64,000 nucleotides of DNA from Desulfoferrobacter suflitae (GTDB taxonomy: Bacteria > Desulfobacterota > Syntrophobacteria > Syntrophobacterales > Syntrophobacteraceae): positions 1 to 64,000 of the forward strand of contig NZ_JAIBKA010000010.1 in assembly GCF_022603395.1 (NCBI RefSeq), in the 5' to 3' direction. Both the position numbers and the translations under genes were made by a program. The notes beneath the pieces are model-generated. The model was not told where the DNA came from and did not search any database. It was given only the letters and a program-made list of their open reading frames with translations. Position 1 is the stretch's first letter. Every line of letters begins with the position of its first letter. Below, one piece after another: positions 7,882-14,436 of the stretch.

Positions 7882-8274
7882 TTAAACAGACGATAGCACC
7901 AACTCTTCAATTTCTTCCAACACTTCTTTTAAATTGGCAGGAGGTGCTGCCACGACCACGTTTTCAGCACGGTCGTGTTTGTGGTGGGGATAGGTGGGCA
8001 GCATTAGTTTCTTGTGATGACCGGTGTTGTCATATCGGAAAATCAGACGCCCGGAGCTGCTGGCGTATTGGTAGACCTACATGAGTCGCTCTTCTACGCC
8101 TTCAACGTCAACGAATTCGCGCACATACAAGATCGACTCGTCAATGAAGCTGATTTCCGCTTGAATGAAGCCGGCATGAGTGCTCCTCTTATCCAGAGCG
8201 ATGCGGATAAGCTGCGCCAAAGAGCACGATTCGATTGATTCGCGGAATTTTGAAAAGTAGATTTCAATTCTCAA
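7882..8274 (-). pseudogene. TumE/DUF6516-like toxin with in-frame TAG
   Basis: The frame opens at a TTG (8272-8274) that overlaps the antitoxin stop in TTGAGAATTGA. It reads IEIYFSKFRESIES, then VREFVDVEGVEERLM, then a TAG at 8077-8079, then VYQYASSSGRLIFRYDNTGHHKK and LPTYPHHKHD to a TAA at 7882-7884. The whole matches TumE/DUF6516 toxins, and the expected residue at the stop is Tyr (RLMYxYQY). A single nonsense change has inactivated an otherwise complete 130-residue toxin. Confidence 0.85.
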
Positions 8275-8554
8275 ACCGGACGTTCCGAAGTGCTTCAATC
8301 TTTTCCTGGAGCCGCGCCAACAATCTCACCTCCCCAATCCACTCCGCAAGATCGAGAGTCTCTCCCAGTTCATCATTTTCATATCGAGTTAAGAATTCTG
8401 CGGTGGTCAATCCGTACCGTTTTTCAAAGGAATGCAATCTTGATTGGGTGCGGCGAAGGCCAGCCTCAAGAAGGCGCAGCTCATTGACTATCGCTGCTTC
8501 AATGAGCGGCTTCAGCTGCCGGTCTGAATCGGTAATTAAGGTGAGGGCTGCCAT
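8264..8554 (-). CDS. TumA-like antitoxin of the TumE system
   Basis: 96 residues, strongly helical (LKPLIEAAIVNELRLLEAGLRRTQSRLHSFEKRYG), with the FEKRYGLTTAEFLTRYENDELGET segment seen in antitoxins paired with DUF6516 toxins. GAGG precedes the ATG. It overlaps the toxin frame by 11 bp. The antitoxin is intact although the toxin is interrupted, which is the expected order of decay. Confidence 0.85.
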   Translation of the reverse strand: MAALTLITDSDRQLKPLIEAAIVNELRLLEAGLRRTQSRLHSFEKRYGLTTAEFLTRYENDELGETLDLAEWIGEVRLLARLQEKIEALRNVRFEN

Positions 8555-8580
8555 AATTTGTCCTCAATAACTAGGAAAAA

Positions 8581-8594
8581 ATAGGGGACGCTGG
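8581..8594 (+). repeat. tag B variant
   Basis: ATAGGGGACGCTGGTAC lies just upstream of the tumA gene, between it and tag A copy 3. Confidence 0.55.
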
Positions 8595-8668
8595 TACTTT
8601 TGTTTTTATTCTGGCATAGGTTTGTTCCGCCAGCAATTCGCCCCCGCGATGAAAAACACCATAGCAAA

Positions 8669-8738
8669 TTTGGGGTCAGGTCTTGAAATATCACTTTTTA
8701 CACGTGCCGGTGGAATCCTTTCCAGAAGCGCCAACCCA
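8669..8738 (+). repeat. tag A, copy 3 (extended form)
   Basis: TTTGGGGTCAGGTCTTGAAA plus about 50 further bases ending CCAGAAGCGCCAACCCACT. The same extended form occurs at 11346-11417 with roughly one substitution. It lies between the tumA side and the retropepsin-like gene. Confidence 0.85.
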
Positions 8739-8790
8739 CTTGAACCTATTCGTTGTATAAAGCTGTTATTCCTTCCAGAAGAGCGGATGC

Positions 8791-9195
8791 TCACCTGTTT
8801 GGCAGTAGTAGCGAAAACGTCTTCTTGGGATAATCTATCGTCAGAACAAAGCTGCACAGAAAACTTTTCACCCCAAGCAAGGGAGTACTGAGATTTGGCA
8901 TGAAATCTACCAGCACATCTTGTGTTGAGAAATCTTCGATCGCGATACGCGTAGTATGGCCGTATGCGACAGTAATTCCATTTCCGGTGCCAATTCTCCT
9001 TACCTGTCCCGCTTGCAGGTTATGATCGAGAATCGGAGCAAAAGAGGCAGGAAACGCGCATTCATCGGCTCCCGTGTCGACCAGGGCATACACCCGCACT
9101 TCCTTGCCGGTACTCGGGTTTGTGATTGTAATGGGAAGATATGGTCTGGCGATATCACCGGGCCTGACGATATGGAAAGGATATTCACGTAGCAT
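8791..9195 (-). CDS. retropepsin-like aspartyl protease family protein
   Basis: 134 residues beginning MLREYPFHIVRPGD. The motif ALVDTGADECAFP is the clan AA catalytic DTGA signature, followed by the flap-like GTGNGITVAYG region and a second half with STPLLGVKSFL, as in single-domain retropepsins that act as dimers. The ATG at 9193-9195 lies inside the end of the preceding DUF5678 gene (11-bp overlap), so the two are coupled. No signal peptide; predicted cytoplasmic. Substrate unknown. The arrangement resembles a toxin-antitoxin or regulated protease pair, but no such function is established from the sequence. Confidence 0.85.
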   Translation of the reverse strand: MLREYPFHIVRPGDIARPYLPITITNPSTGKEVRVYALVDTGADECAFPASFAPILDHNLQAGQVRRIGTGNGITVAYGHTTRIAIEDFSTQDVLVDFMPNLSTPLLGVKSFLCSFVLTIDYPKKTFSLLLPNR

Positions 9196-9400
9196 GATCA
9201 AAGCCTAACATGGAATAAACATGTACCACTTCCTTTTCAGGCACATAGAGCAGCACCGGATTCTCATAACCTTTCGCGGCTGCATCCTCTAACGCCGTTT
9301 CAGGATCGTCCCCCACGCCAACGATGGTATTGTCGTCAAAGCCCTTCATCGCCACATAGCGACCATCATATTCCTCAGAAGTCACCAGAACCTTCTCCAT
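9185..9400 (-). CDS. DUF5678-type small protein
   Basis: 71 residues with an AAGGAG ribosome-binding site. EYDGRYVAMKGFDDNTIVGVGDDPETALEDAAAKGYENPVLLYVPEKEVVHVY is the DUF5678 fold: a short beta-hairpin, a helix and a final strand. It is the first gene of a two-gene operon with the retropepsin-like protease. The small size, overlap and toxin-antitoxin-rich surroundings suggest a protease inhibitor, substrate or adaptor, which is inference only. Confidence 0.82.
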   Translation of the reverse strand: MEKVLVTSEEYDGRYVAMKGFDDNTIVGVGDDPETALEDAAAKGYENPVLLYVPEKEVVHVYSMLGFDHAT

Positions 9401-9426
9401 GATATCTCCTTTTCGCCAGTAAAAAA

Positions 9427-9451
9427 TTTGGGGTCAGGTCTTGAAATATCA
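9427..9451 (+). repeat. tag A, copy 4
   Basis: TTTGGGGTCAGGTCTTGAAA followed by TATCA, 27 bases upstream of the DUF5678 start. The following bases (CACGTGGCGGCGTAATC) are a weaker version of the extension seen in copies 3 and 5. Confidence 0.88.
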
Positions 9452-9784
9452 CTTTTTCACGTGGCGGCGTAATCTTTTTCATAGATAAAAGTAAGAGGGG
9501 TCTGCTCTTGACTCTTTTTCTTGTCTCTTGAAGGCATCATCCGCTTTCTATCAACGGACAGAATGGACAGTATTGTTGAAATCATTTCAGAATTGCAATC
9601 GTAATTTCACATTTTGAGCCAATTTAAGACGCCTAAACGAGCGCATGGCCGCGATGTGCGGCACCTGCCTTGATGCGATCAACCCAGTTTTGGGGAATTT
9701 GCACGCTTCCTAACACCCGTTACCTACCTTATAATCCAGCCCAAGATTGAATGAAATTTTTATTAAAGTAGGGTATTTTTATTA
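9452..9784. other. gap with no gene
   Basis: After tag A copy 4 there is a truncated relative of repeat D (GGGGTCTGCTCTTGACTC near 9498). Nothing else recognisable is present before the promoter-like sequence at 9785. Confidence 0.5.
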
Positions 9785-9814
9785 TTGACATACATGCTAT
9801 CAAGGTGGTAGCCT
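9785..9814 (+). promoter_or_regulatory. sigma-70-like promoter for the HTH gene
   Basis: TTGACA at 9785-9790 and a weak TAGCCT -10 candidate at 9809-9814, spacing 18. It is followed by an AGGAG ribosome-binding site and the ATG at 9839. The -35 is perfect; the -10 is poor. Confidence 0.45.
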
Positions 9815-9838
9815 TTCATCACACTACAGGAGCACTTG

Positions 9839-10162
9839 ATGGACCTCAAAGAATGGGCACAATTGCAGGAATCCCTATTGAAATCCCAGCTTAAAGTGAT
9901 TCGCCAATTCTTGCGTGGTACGGAGCAGCCGGTTCGCAAAAAAACGGGTAGGTCTCAAATGGACGTTGTCCATGACGTACTCCAGGCGGCCGGAAAGCCC
10001 CTCCACGTTACCGAGATCATCGCCATGGCAGAAAAAGACTTCGGTGTGCTGCTGGATCGCGAGACCATTGTTTCCGCCCTGACCAAAAAAGTTAAAAGCG
10101 GCCGCATGTTCCAAAGAGTTGCTCCCAATACCTTTACACTTTTGGATAGGCAAGTGACATAA
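9839..10162 (+). CDS. HARE-HTH-like winged-helix protein
   Basis: 107 residues from the ATG at 9839 with AGGAG upstream. The N-terminus is helical (EWAQLQESLLKSQLKVIRQFL); the C-terminal half (VHDVLQAAGKPLHVTEIIAMAEKDFGVLLDRETIVSALTKKVKSGRMFQRV) has the pattern of HB1/ASXL/restriction-endonuclease winged helices that bind DNA. It lies upstream of a transposase remnant on the same strand and may have been part of that element. The function beyond DNA binding is not known. Confidence 0.7.
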   Translation: MDLKEWAQLQESLLKSQLKVIRQFLRGTEQPVRKKTGRSQMDVVHDVLQAAGKPLHVTEIIAMAEKDFGVLLDRETIVSALTKKVKSGRMFQRVAPNTFTLLDRQVT

Positions 10163-10346
10163 CCACAAACCATTAACGACAGGTGCACGACAGGGTTGAG
10201 AAATCTTGCTGCTTTCAGCCTGGGAAATGTCTTGAGCAAACTCAATCGCATCCGTGTCCGTATCTGTCAAAAACATCACCGTCCATTCCTCTACGAGCCG
10301 AAGGCCCAAGCCCGAGATCTTCTGGCTCTCAAGCTACTCCTACCAG

Positions 10347-10539
10347 TCACGCCAAGGCGTGAGTATATCAGAATCGGCAGTTGCGGCCGCATTCAAGGGG
10401 GGACTTTCTCACGCCAATGGCGTGATTTGCTCAATGATCGATTTCTCTTTCGTTCGCTCCCTGGTTGCCGATCGGTACGGCATCTTGGGCATTGCCTATG
10501 ACCCGGTAAGTCTTTTCCTGCTCTCACGCCTTGGCGTGA
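10347..10539. repeat. three palindromes TCACGCC-N2/3-GGCGTGA
   Basis: Perfect 7-bp inverted repeats at 10347-10362 (spacer AA), 10409-10425 (spacer AAT) and 10524-10539 (spacer TT). The arms are identical and the spacers differ. They sit in and just before the broken transposase; the third coincides with its frame break. They could be operator sites or small hairpin insertions. Confidence 0.85.
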
Positions 10540-10923
10540 TTTTGCTACCAGGAAAAGTGTCCAGATCTAAAAGCCTTTCTCGAAGCAGTGCACGATAAGG
10601 AAAGGGGAAAGCACTACCGGCTCTACTCAGGGCTTCGCCACTCCAACATCCCTTGCGAAGCAACCTTTACAAACTTCAAAGGGCGGCTGGGAAAAGAGCG
10701 CTGCCAAGAGATTTTCCAGGTACTTGTCGAGATCGCGGATCTTTTGGGATTCCTCTCCCATAAGGTTATTGCCATTGACGGTACGCTTTTCCCAACCAAT
10801 GCCAGGTACAAAGGCTGCGCCTACTTTTCACCCGTATGCCGTTGCATCGAGTTTCATGGGCTGATAGAAAATGTTCGTAAAGGATTATTGTTTTGGGGAA
10901 ATGGAGCGGTTACAAAGTCATAG
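10434..10923 (+). pseudogene. DDE transposase remnant (IS1182-like)
   Basis: The N-terminal piece MIDFSFVRSLVADRYG...AYDPVSLFLL matches the start of IS1182-type transposases. After a frame change around 10510-10560 the match resumes with PDLKAFLEAV, then PCEATFTNFKGRLG and IAIDGTLFPTNARYKGC, which holds the first catalytic Asp. The rest of the DDE domain is absent, so the gene is frameshifted and truncated. Terminal inverted repeats were not found. Confidence 0.72.
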
Positions 10924-11130
10924 CAGCTCTTTAAACTCTTCCAGAGTAAGCCCTGCATCCTTGACAATACCTGCCATCGTGCAGGCATCAACAGGATTTG
11001 CTCGAGGAATGGTGACGATCCGTTCACCATTGGTCATTGCTATGTGCTTTCCTTGCCTCGCTACCCAGAACCCCTTCTTTTCAAGAGCTTTCACTGCTCG
11101 CAGGTGATTTATCCCTGGCAATTTAGGCAT
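10918..11130 (-). CDS. hicA: HicA-family toxin
   Basis: 70 residues from the ATG at 11128-11130. MPKLPGINHLRAVKALEKKGFWVARQGKHIAMTNG is the HicA double-stranded-RNA-binding-like fold, with the catalytic His in GKHI. The TIPRANPVDACTMAGIVKDAGLTLEEF tail matches the family. It overlaps the antitoxin by 8 bp. Longer frames to 11166 were not chosen because they run deeper into the antitoxin. Confidence 0.92.
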   Translation of the reverse strand: MPKLPGINHLRAVKALEKKGFWVARQGKHIAMTNGERIVTIPRANPVDACTMAGIVKDAGLTLEEFKELL

Positions 11131-11323
11131 GCGAGACATCGACGTACCTGGATTCCTGGTCAGCACTCAATTGATCGGCCACTTGCAGGTACGCTTCAAT
11201 GGCATCTCTGATATTTTCCAGCGCCTCGTCTTCGGACTCCCCCTGAGACCAGCATCCTGGTAAGCCGGGAACCCATACAGCGTAGCCCTCTTCGGTCCTC
11301 TTAATGCGCACTTTGTATCTCAT
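11123..11323 (-). CDS. hicB: HicB-family antitoxin
   Basis: 66 residues from the ATG at 11321-11323. RYKVRIKRTEEGYAVWVPGLPGCWSQGESEDEALENIRDAIEAYL is the canonical HicB partial RNase H-like fold (VPxLPGC...GxTxEEA). A frame extending to 11371 begins MIFQDLTP, which is only tag A read in reverse, so the shorter start is used. It forms an antitoxin-first operon with the overlapping hicA. Confidence 0.92.
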   Translation of the reverse strand: MRYKVRIKRTEEGYAVWVPGLPGCWSQGESEDEALENIRDAIEAYLQVADQLSADQESRYVDVSHA

Positions 11324-11345
11324 TCGTGTGCCTCGATTAGTGAAA

Positions 11346-11417
11346 TTTGGGGTCAGGTCTTGAAATATCACTTTTTACACGTGGCGGTGGAATCCTTTCC
11401 AGAAGCGCCAACCCACT
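11346..11417 (+). repeat. tag A, copy 5 (extended form)
   Basis: Near-identical to 8669-8738 over about 70 bases, placed 23 bases upstream of the hicB start. Confidence 0.88.
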
Positions 11418-11665
11418 CAGGGGCGAAGGGCCAGAGGCCAGGGGTTAAAGGACTTTGAATAGTGTAATAGGGGTCGGACCGACTCAAGTAGTTGCAATGT
11501 CTTTAAAAGCAGGCAGAAGTATGCGGTTTTTTGCTCTTAGCCCCGCGATTTTGGCCTTGAAAGGAGGGGCCTAAGCAGAGGGATACAGGACTTCATATTA
11601 TGGTTCAGTCTTTCTATTTTGCTTTTGACTTTAACAGGCAAACAGGATCTTGGCTTGACCTTTTT
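11418..11665. other. gap with tag C, no gene
   Basis: Contains tag C (GGGGTCGGACCGACTCAAGT near 11469), which resembles 2751 and 7158, and about 80 downstream bases loosely similar to those copies. No coding sequence is supported. Confidence 0.55.
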
Positions 11666-11689
11666 TACTGGGAAGTGTTAGCCCAATTG

Positions 11690-11886
11690 GGTTCCGGTAC
11701 CTCGATGGTCGTCATTTGAGCCCCAGGCTCACAAGCAACTTCAGCTGTCAACATGTCTTCTGCACCAATTCTCAGTGACTCCAGCAGCTCCTGTTGTGTC
11801 TTTTCCTGTGCGTTCACCCCGGGGAAATCAATCAGCCATCCGATCCATCAGTCATCAACTTTCTTTATGATCGCCCTATACTTCAT
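11690..11886 (-). pseudogene. HicB antitoxin remnant with in-frame TGA
   Basis: Reads MKYRAIIKKVDD, a TGA at 11848-11850, then WIGWLIDFPGVNAQ and LLESLRIGAEDML through MTTIEVPEP, a good HicB. The expected residue at the stop is Trp (D-x-W-W-I-G-W). The end is approximate: family similarity stops near 11690 and the true stop is unclear. Together with the upstream hicA remnant this is a dead hicAB pair. Confidence 0.8.
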
Positions 11887-11891
11887 CCCCA

Positions 11892-12083
11892 TCACCTCAC
11901 GAAAGGTATATCCAGATCCTTGCATATCTTACGCGCCAGCTCATCGACGATCTCAGTATGCCCTGGCACTTAGGTCTTCACGGTCTTCAGCCCTTCTCTT
12001 TGATAAATACTATGCCGTCTCCCTTCCCGCAACAGGAATGCACCGTAATTCTTCATGTGCTTTACCAGACGGTGTCTTTTCAT
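11892..12083 (-). pseudogene. HicA toxin remnant with in-frame TAA
   Basis: From the ATG at 12081-12083 it reads MKRHRLVKHMKNYGAFLLREGRRHSIYQ and GLKTVKT, a TAA at 11970-11972, then VPGHTEIVDELARKICKDLDIP, and closes at 11892. The two halves together make a complete HicA with the RRHSIY His motif and the PRHTEI-like segment. The internal TAA kills the toxin. It slightly overlaps the hicB remnant. Confidence 0.85.
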
Positions 12084-12115
12084 AACTTATTCTGAAAAGC
12101 GGTCATAAAAGTACA

Positions 12116-12130
12116 ATAGGGGACGTTGGC
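12116..12130 (+). repeat. tag B, copy upstream of dead hicAB
   Basis: AATAGGGGACGTTGGCAGG lies about 30 bases upstream of the hicA remnant start, again at a module edge. Confidence 0.7.
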
Positions 12131-12400
12131 AGGTTTGTCAGGTTATTCAAAAGGTTTTACTTAGCTTCTTCCAGAAGCTCAAAGAAACGTTCTCTGGTCA
12201 TCCCTGCAGTGATCATGTTAGTGCGGGTATGTGTGGCCGGGACAAGTCTTGGACTGGTTTTGATGACCAGTGGCCGTATTATTCCTGCCTGGTCATTATG
12301 ATATGGTCACCTTATCGGACCCACCCCAGTCGGCGTGAATAGGGGACGTTCCACTCGCTGCAAACGAAAAGGGTCGCCAAGGATTGGTTCTTCTGAACTG
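12131..12400. other. gap with one tag B, no gene
   Basis: Only another AATAGGGGACGTT copy at 12337-12350 is recognisable; no open frame with family resemblance. Confidence 0.55.
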
Positions 12401-12499
12401 TCAAGATATTGAATGAAGGGCGCTCACACCATCACGTCCTCGTCTTCTCAAGTTTGTCACCAATCCGAAATCACAGCAATGGTCAGCAAGGAATCTCAA
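12401..12499 (-). pseudogene. DUF5615 (PIN-like) toxin fragment
   Basis: Downstream of the DUF433 gene the frame from a TTG at 12497-12499 reads LRFLADHCCDFGLVTNLRRRGRD. This is the characteristic start of DUF5615 PIN-like proteins that pair with DUF433. It ends after 32 codons; intact members are about 110 residues. The C-terminal two thirds, including later acidic residues, are missing. Confidence 0.7.
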
Positions 12500-12510
12500 T
12501 CCGTTGCCTC

Positions 12511-12735
12511 TCAGCCGTAAACAGCCACTTCATTCGCCAAATAGTCGGCTGCAAGATCCCGGGCAGCAAGGATATCTTCCGGTTTGAGATGGGGGTGATC
12601 GGCAATGATCTCTTCAGTGGTCATGCCGCCCGCGAGCTTACGCAATATATGTTCGACCGTGATTCGGGTGTTCCGGATCACAGGCTTTCCAAACATGATG
12701 CCGGGGTCAATTACGATTCTGTCATGTGCTTTCAT
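12511..12735 (-). CDS. DUF433 antitoxin-like protein
   Basis: 74 residues from the ATG at 12733-12735. DRIVIDPGIMFGKPVIRNTRITVEHILRKLAGGMTTEEIIADHPHLKPEDILAARDLAADYL is a textbook DUF433 winged-helix protein (GKPVIRNTRI is diagnostic). DUF433 genes normally precede a DUF5615 PIN-like toxin gene, and here only a fragment of that toxin remains, so this is an orphan antitoxin in a decaying pair. Confidence 0.9.
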   Translation of the reverse strand: MKAHDRIVIDPGIMFGKPVIRNTRITVEHILRKLAGGMTTEEIIADHPHLKPEDILAARDLAADYLANEVAVYG

Positions 12736-12840
12736 TGCCAACTCGTAAAGGGGTCGCTTCTTAAAAGGCTTCGTCGTTGGAATCCCAGTTTACCACCTCG
12801 AAAGATCATATCGGCAGAATTGGATGCGGGGTTGAATCGG

Positions 12841-12962
12841 TTTTGGATTACGGGCGATTTCCATGTCGAAATGAAATTACGGTTGCAGGTAACTTGAACC
12901 ACAGCGGCACCGAGGAAACAGAGTTGATTTCGTTTTACCGGTCGAGGGGCGGCCGGTAAAAC
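12841..12962. repeat. dispersed repeat F, copy 2, ending in a hairpin
   Basis: Similar to 5364-5516. It ends with a perfect 10-bp inverted repeat, GTTTTACCGG at 12932-12941 and CCGGTAAAAC at 12953-12962, with an 11-base loop. Confidence 0.82.
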
Positions 12963-13398
12963 CATGTGTTCAATTCCCTCCCGTGGTTTGACACAGCTCC
13001 GCCAACTCGGTTACCGTTCCGCCCCGTGTGCGGTTGATTGCGCATGCCGATGGCCAGTTCCGCAACTGAGCCTAATGCATATCATAGCTTCCAAGCTGGA
13101 GTTCCGGCAAAGGCTGGGTTGCCTCACGCGGTGCGCGTGACGCAACTCGACGCCTGTTTTGCTGGGTTTCGTCCCTCAACCCAGCCTACTTGGAAGGCAA
13201 GATGATTTTCATGAGCACTGTATCATACCATAAAATGACTTCCTTTAACCTAATTGAATGGGGCGAATTGGATAATGTACCCAACCGTGAATAGAGGATT
13301 AGAATTAGATTCAAACGTCTTCTAATTACAGCAGCCTGTCAGAGAACTTGGTTCCCTTGAGGAAGAGGAGTCCGCCGTGCTCGGACGGTCTCCCGGAC
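12963..13398. other. island border; REP-like element
   Basis: No gene. At 13111-13200 lies a REP-like element with TCACGCG-GTG-CGCGTGA (13124-13140) and a second inverted repeat GCTGGGTT...AACCCAGC (13161-13185). The unit is very similar to 58446-58530. This stretch marks the change from the module-rich island to ordinary chromosome. Confidence 0.7.
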
Positions 13399-14187
13399 TC
13401 ACTGTTTGGCAATTTGGGTCGCCATTTTCTGCAGGTCGGCTACAGAATCCACGATGGTCACCAGGGTACCCGAATCGGCCCACCGATAAACTTCCTGCGC
13501 CGGTTCCACGGGTAGGATGATACAGCCGTGGGAACATTTCGGCCCTGTGACGTCACCAGCATGTATCCACACATGATCGTATATGCGCATGGCCCAGGGC
13601 ATCCAGGCCGGTTCGCCAAACGAATTGGAATAACTTCTGGAAACATGGTCGGGGTCTTTTTCCTCGACCTTATACACACCCACTTCGGTATCTTCTCCCG
13701 GCTTCCCGATGCAGGCGTAGCTGTCCTTGACCAGTCGGCCTCTTTCATACCAGCCCATAAAGGGGTGTTGTTTGATAATCAGAATCGCTTTCGGCACCGC
13801 AGCGAACTCCGGAACCGATTCGGGCAGTGGGCTCCATTCCTTGTAGGCCCTGAAATCGTTGGGAACCATCAAGGGAAGTTTGTTGCGCATATCATCGGAA
13901 ATGCGATAAGGCGCCTTGGCATTGAGGCGCGCCAGTATTTCTTTGCACGCGGGCGGCGTCAAGGCAGGGTCCATATGGCCGGCCTGCAACAGTTCATCCA
14001 TGGTGACCAGGCGAGTGGTCCAGCCGGTTGCAGGAGGCGCGGGTGCGGCAGGCCGGTCTGTTCGAACTGCTTTGCTCCGCGACGACACCTCTGATGAGAC
14101 GCTCTTGACGGACTCCTGCCTGCCCGCACAGCCACTCAACCACACACACAGTGCCAAAATCACCAACCAAACACCCCGCATCACCAT
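13399..14187 (-). CDS. L,D-transpeptidase (YkuD family), lipoprotein
   Basis: 262 residues from the ATG at 14185-14187, preceded by AGGAG. The N-terminus (MVMRGVWLVILALCVWLSGCAGRQ) is a lipoprotein signal with Cys after LSG, so probably membrane-anchored in the periplasm. The C-terminal YkuD domain has the catalytic stretch HAGDVTGPKCSHGCIIL, with the SHGC nucleophile Cys. Family enzymes form 3-3 peptidoglycan cross-links or attach outer-membrane lipoproteins. It is a single gene; the upstream ORF boundary at 14220 lacks a ribosome-binding site. Confidence 0.88.
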   Translation of the reverse strand: MVMRGVWLVILALCVWLSGCAGRQESVKSVSSEVSSRSKAVRTDRPAAPAPPATGWTTRLVTMDELLQAGHMDPALTPPACKEILARLNAKAPYRISDDMRNKLPLMVPNDFRAYKEWSPLPESVPEFAAVPKAILIIKQHPFMGWYERGRLVKDSYACIGKPGEDTEVGVYKVEEKDPDHVSRSYSNSFGEPAWMPWAMRIYDHVWIHAGDVTGPKCSHGCIILPVEPAQEVYRWADSGTLVTIVDSVADLQKMATQIAKQ

Positions 14188-14436
14188 GCTGCCGCTCCTC
14201 GCTCCTGCTTCAAATGTCATCCTTTTGAAAATAATATCCCGCTCTTATACACCCGATTCAAAATGTCATTTGAAACGGCATTTTTCAAGGGGAATTTCGT
14301 TGCGCGAAGCGTGTGACTCAACCCGACCTTCTACACCAAAAACATTAGCCTGGAAGCTATAGTTGTGGAAACGTTGAGGACGCTTTGTTATGGTTGACAT
14401 GAGAATTCAGAAACTGCCCGGGGAGAATAACAATCC

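Noticed and set aside
3903-8079. TAG codons in the RAYT and TumE as pyrrolysine or stop-codon reassignment
   Set aside because: The amber codons replace ordinary residues (an internal Leu-like site and Tyr), and neighbouring pseudogenes carry TAA and TGA; nothing indicates recoding.
11324-11371. N-terminal extension of hicB beginning MIFQDLTP
   Set aside because: It is tag A read on the opposite strand; the HicB domain starts at the ATG at 11323.
11848-11850. TGA in the hicB remnant as a possible selenocysteine codon
   Set aside because: The family has Trp there, no Cys homologue is expected, and the partner hicA also carries a TAA; decay is the simpler explanation.
1823-12735. Module array as an integron cassette array
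   Set aside because: No tyrosine integrase and no attC-like folded sites between modules; the tags are short and not palindromic in the attC manner.
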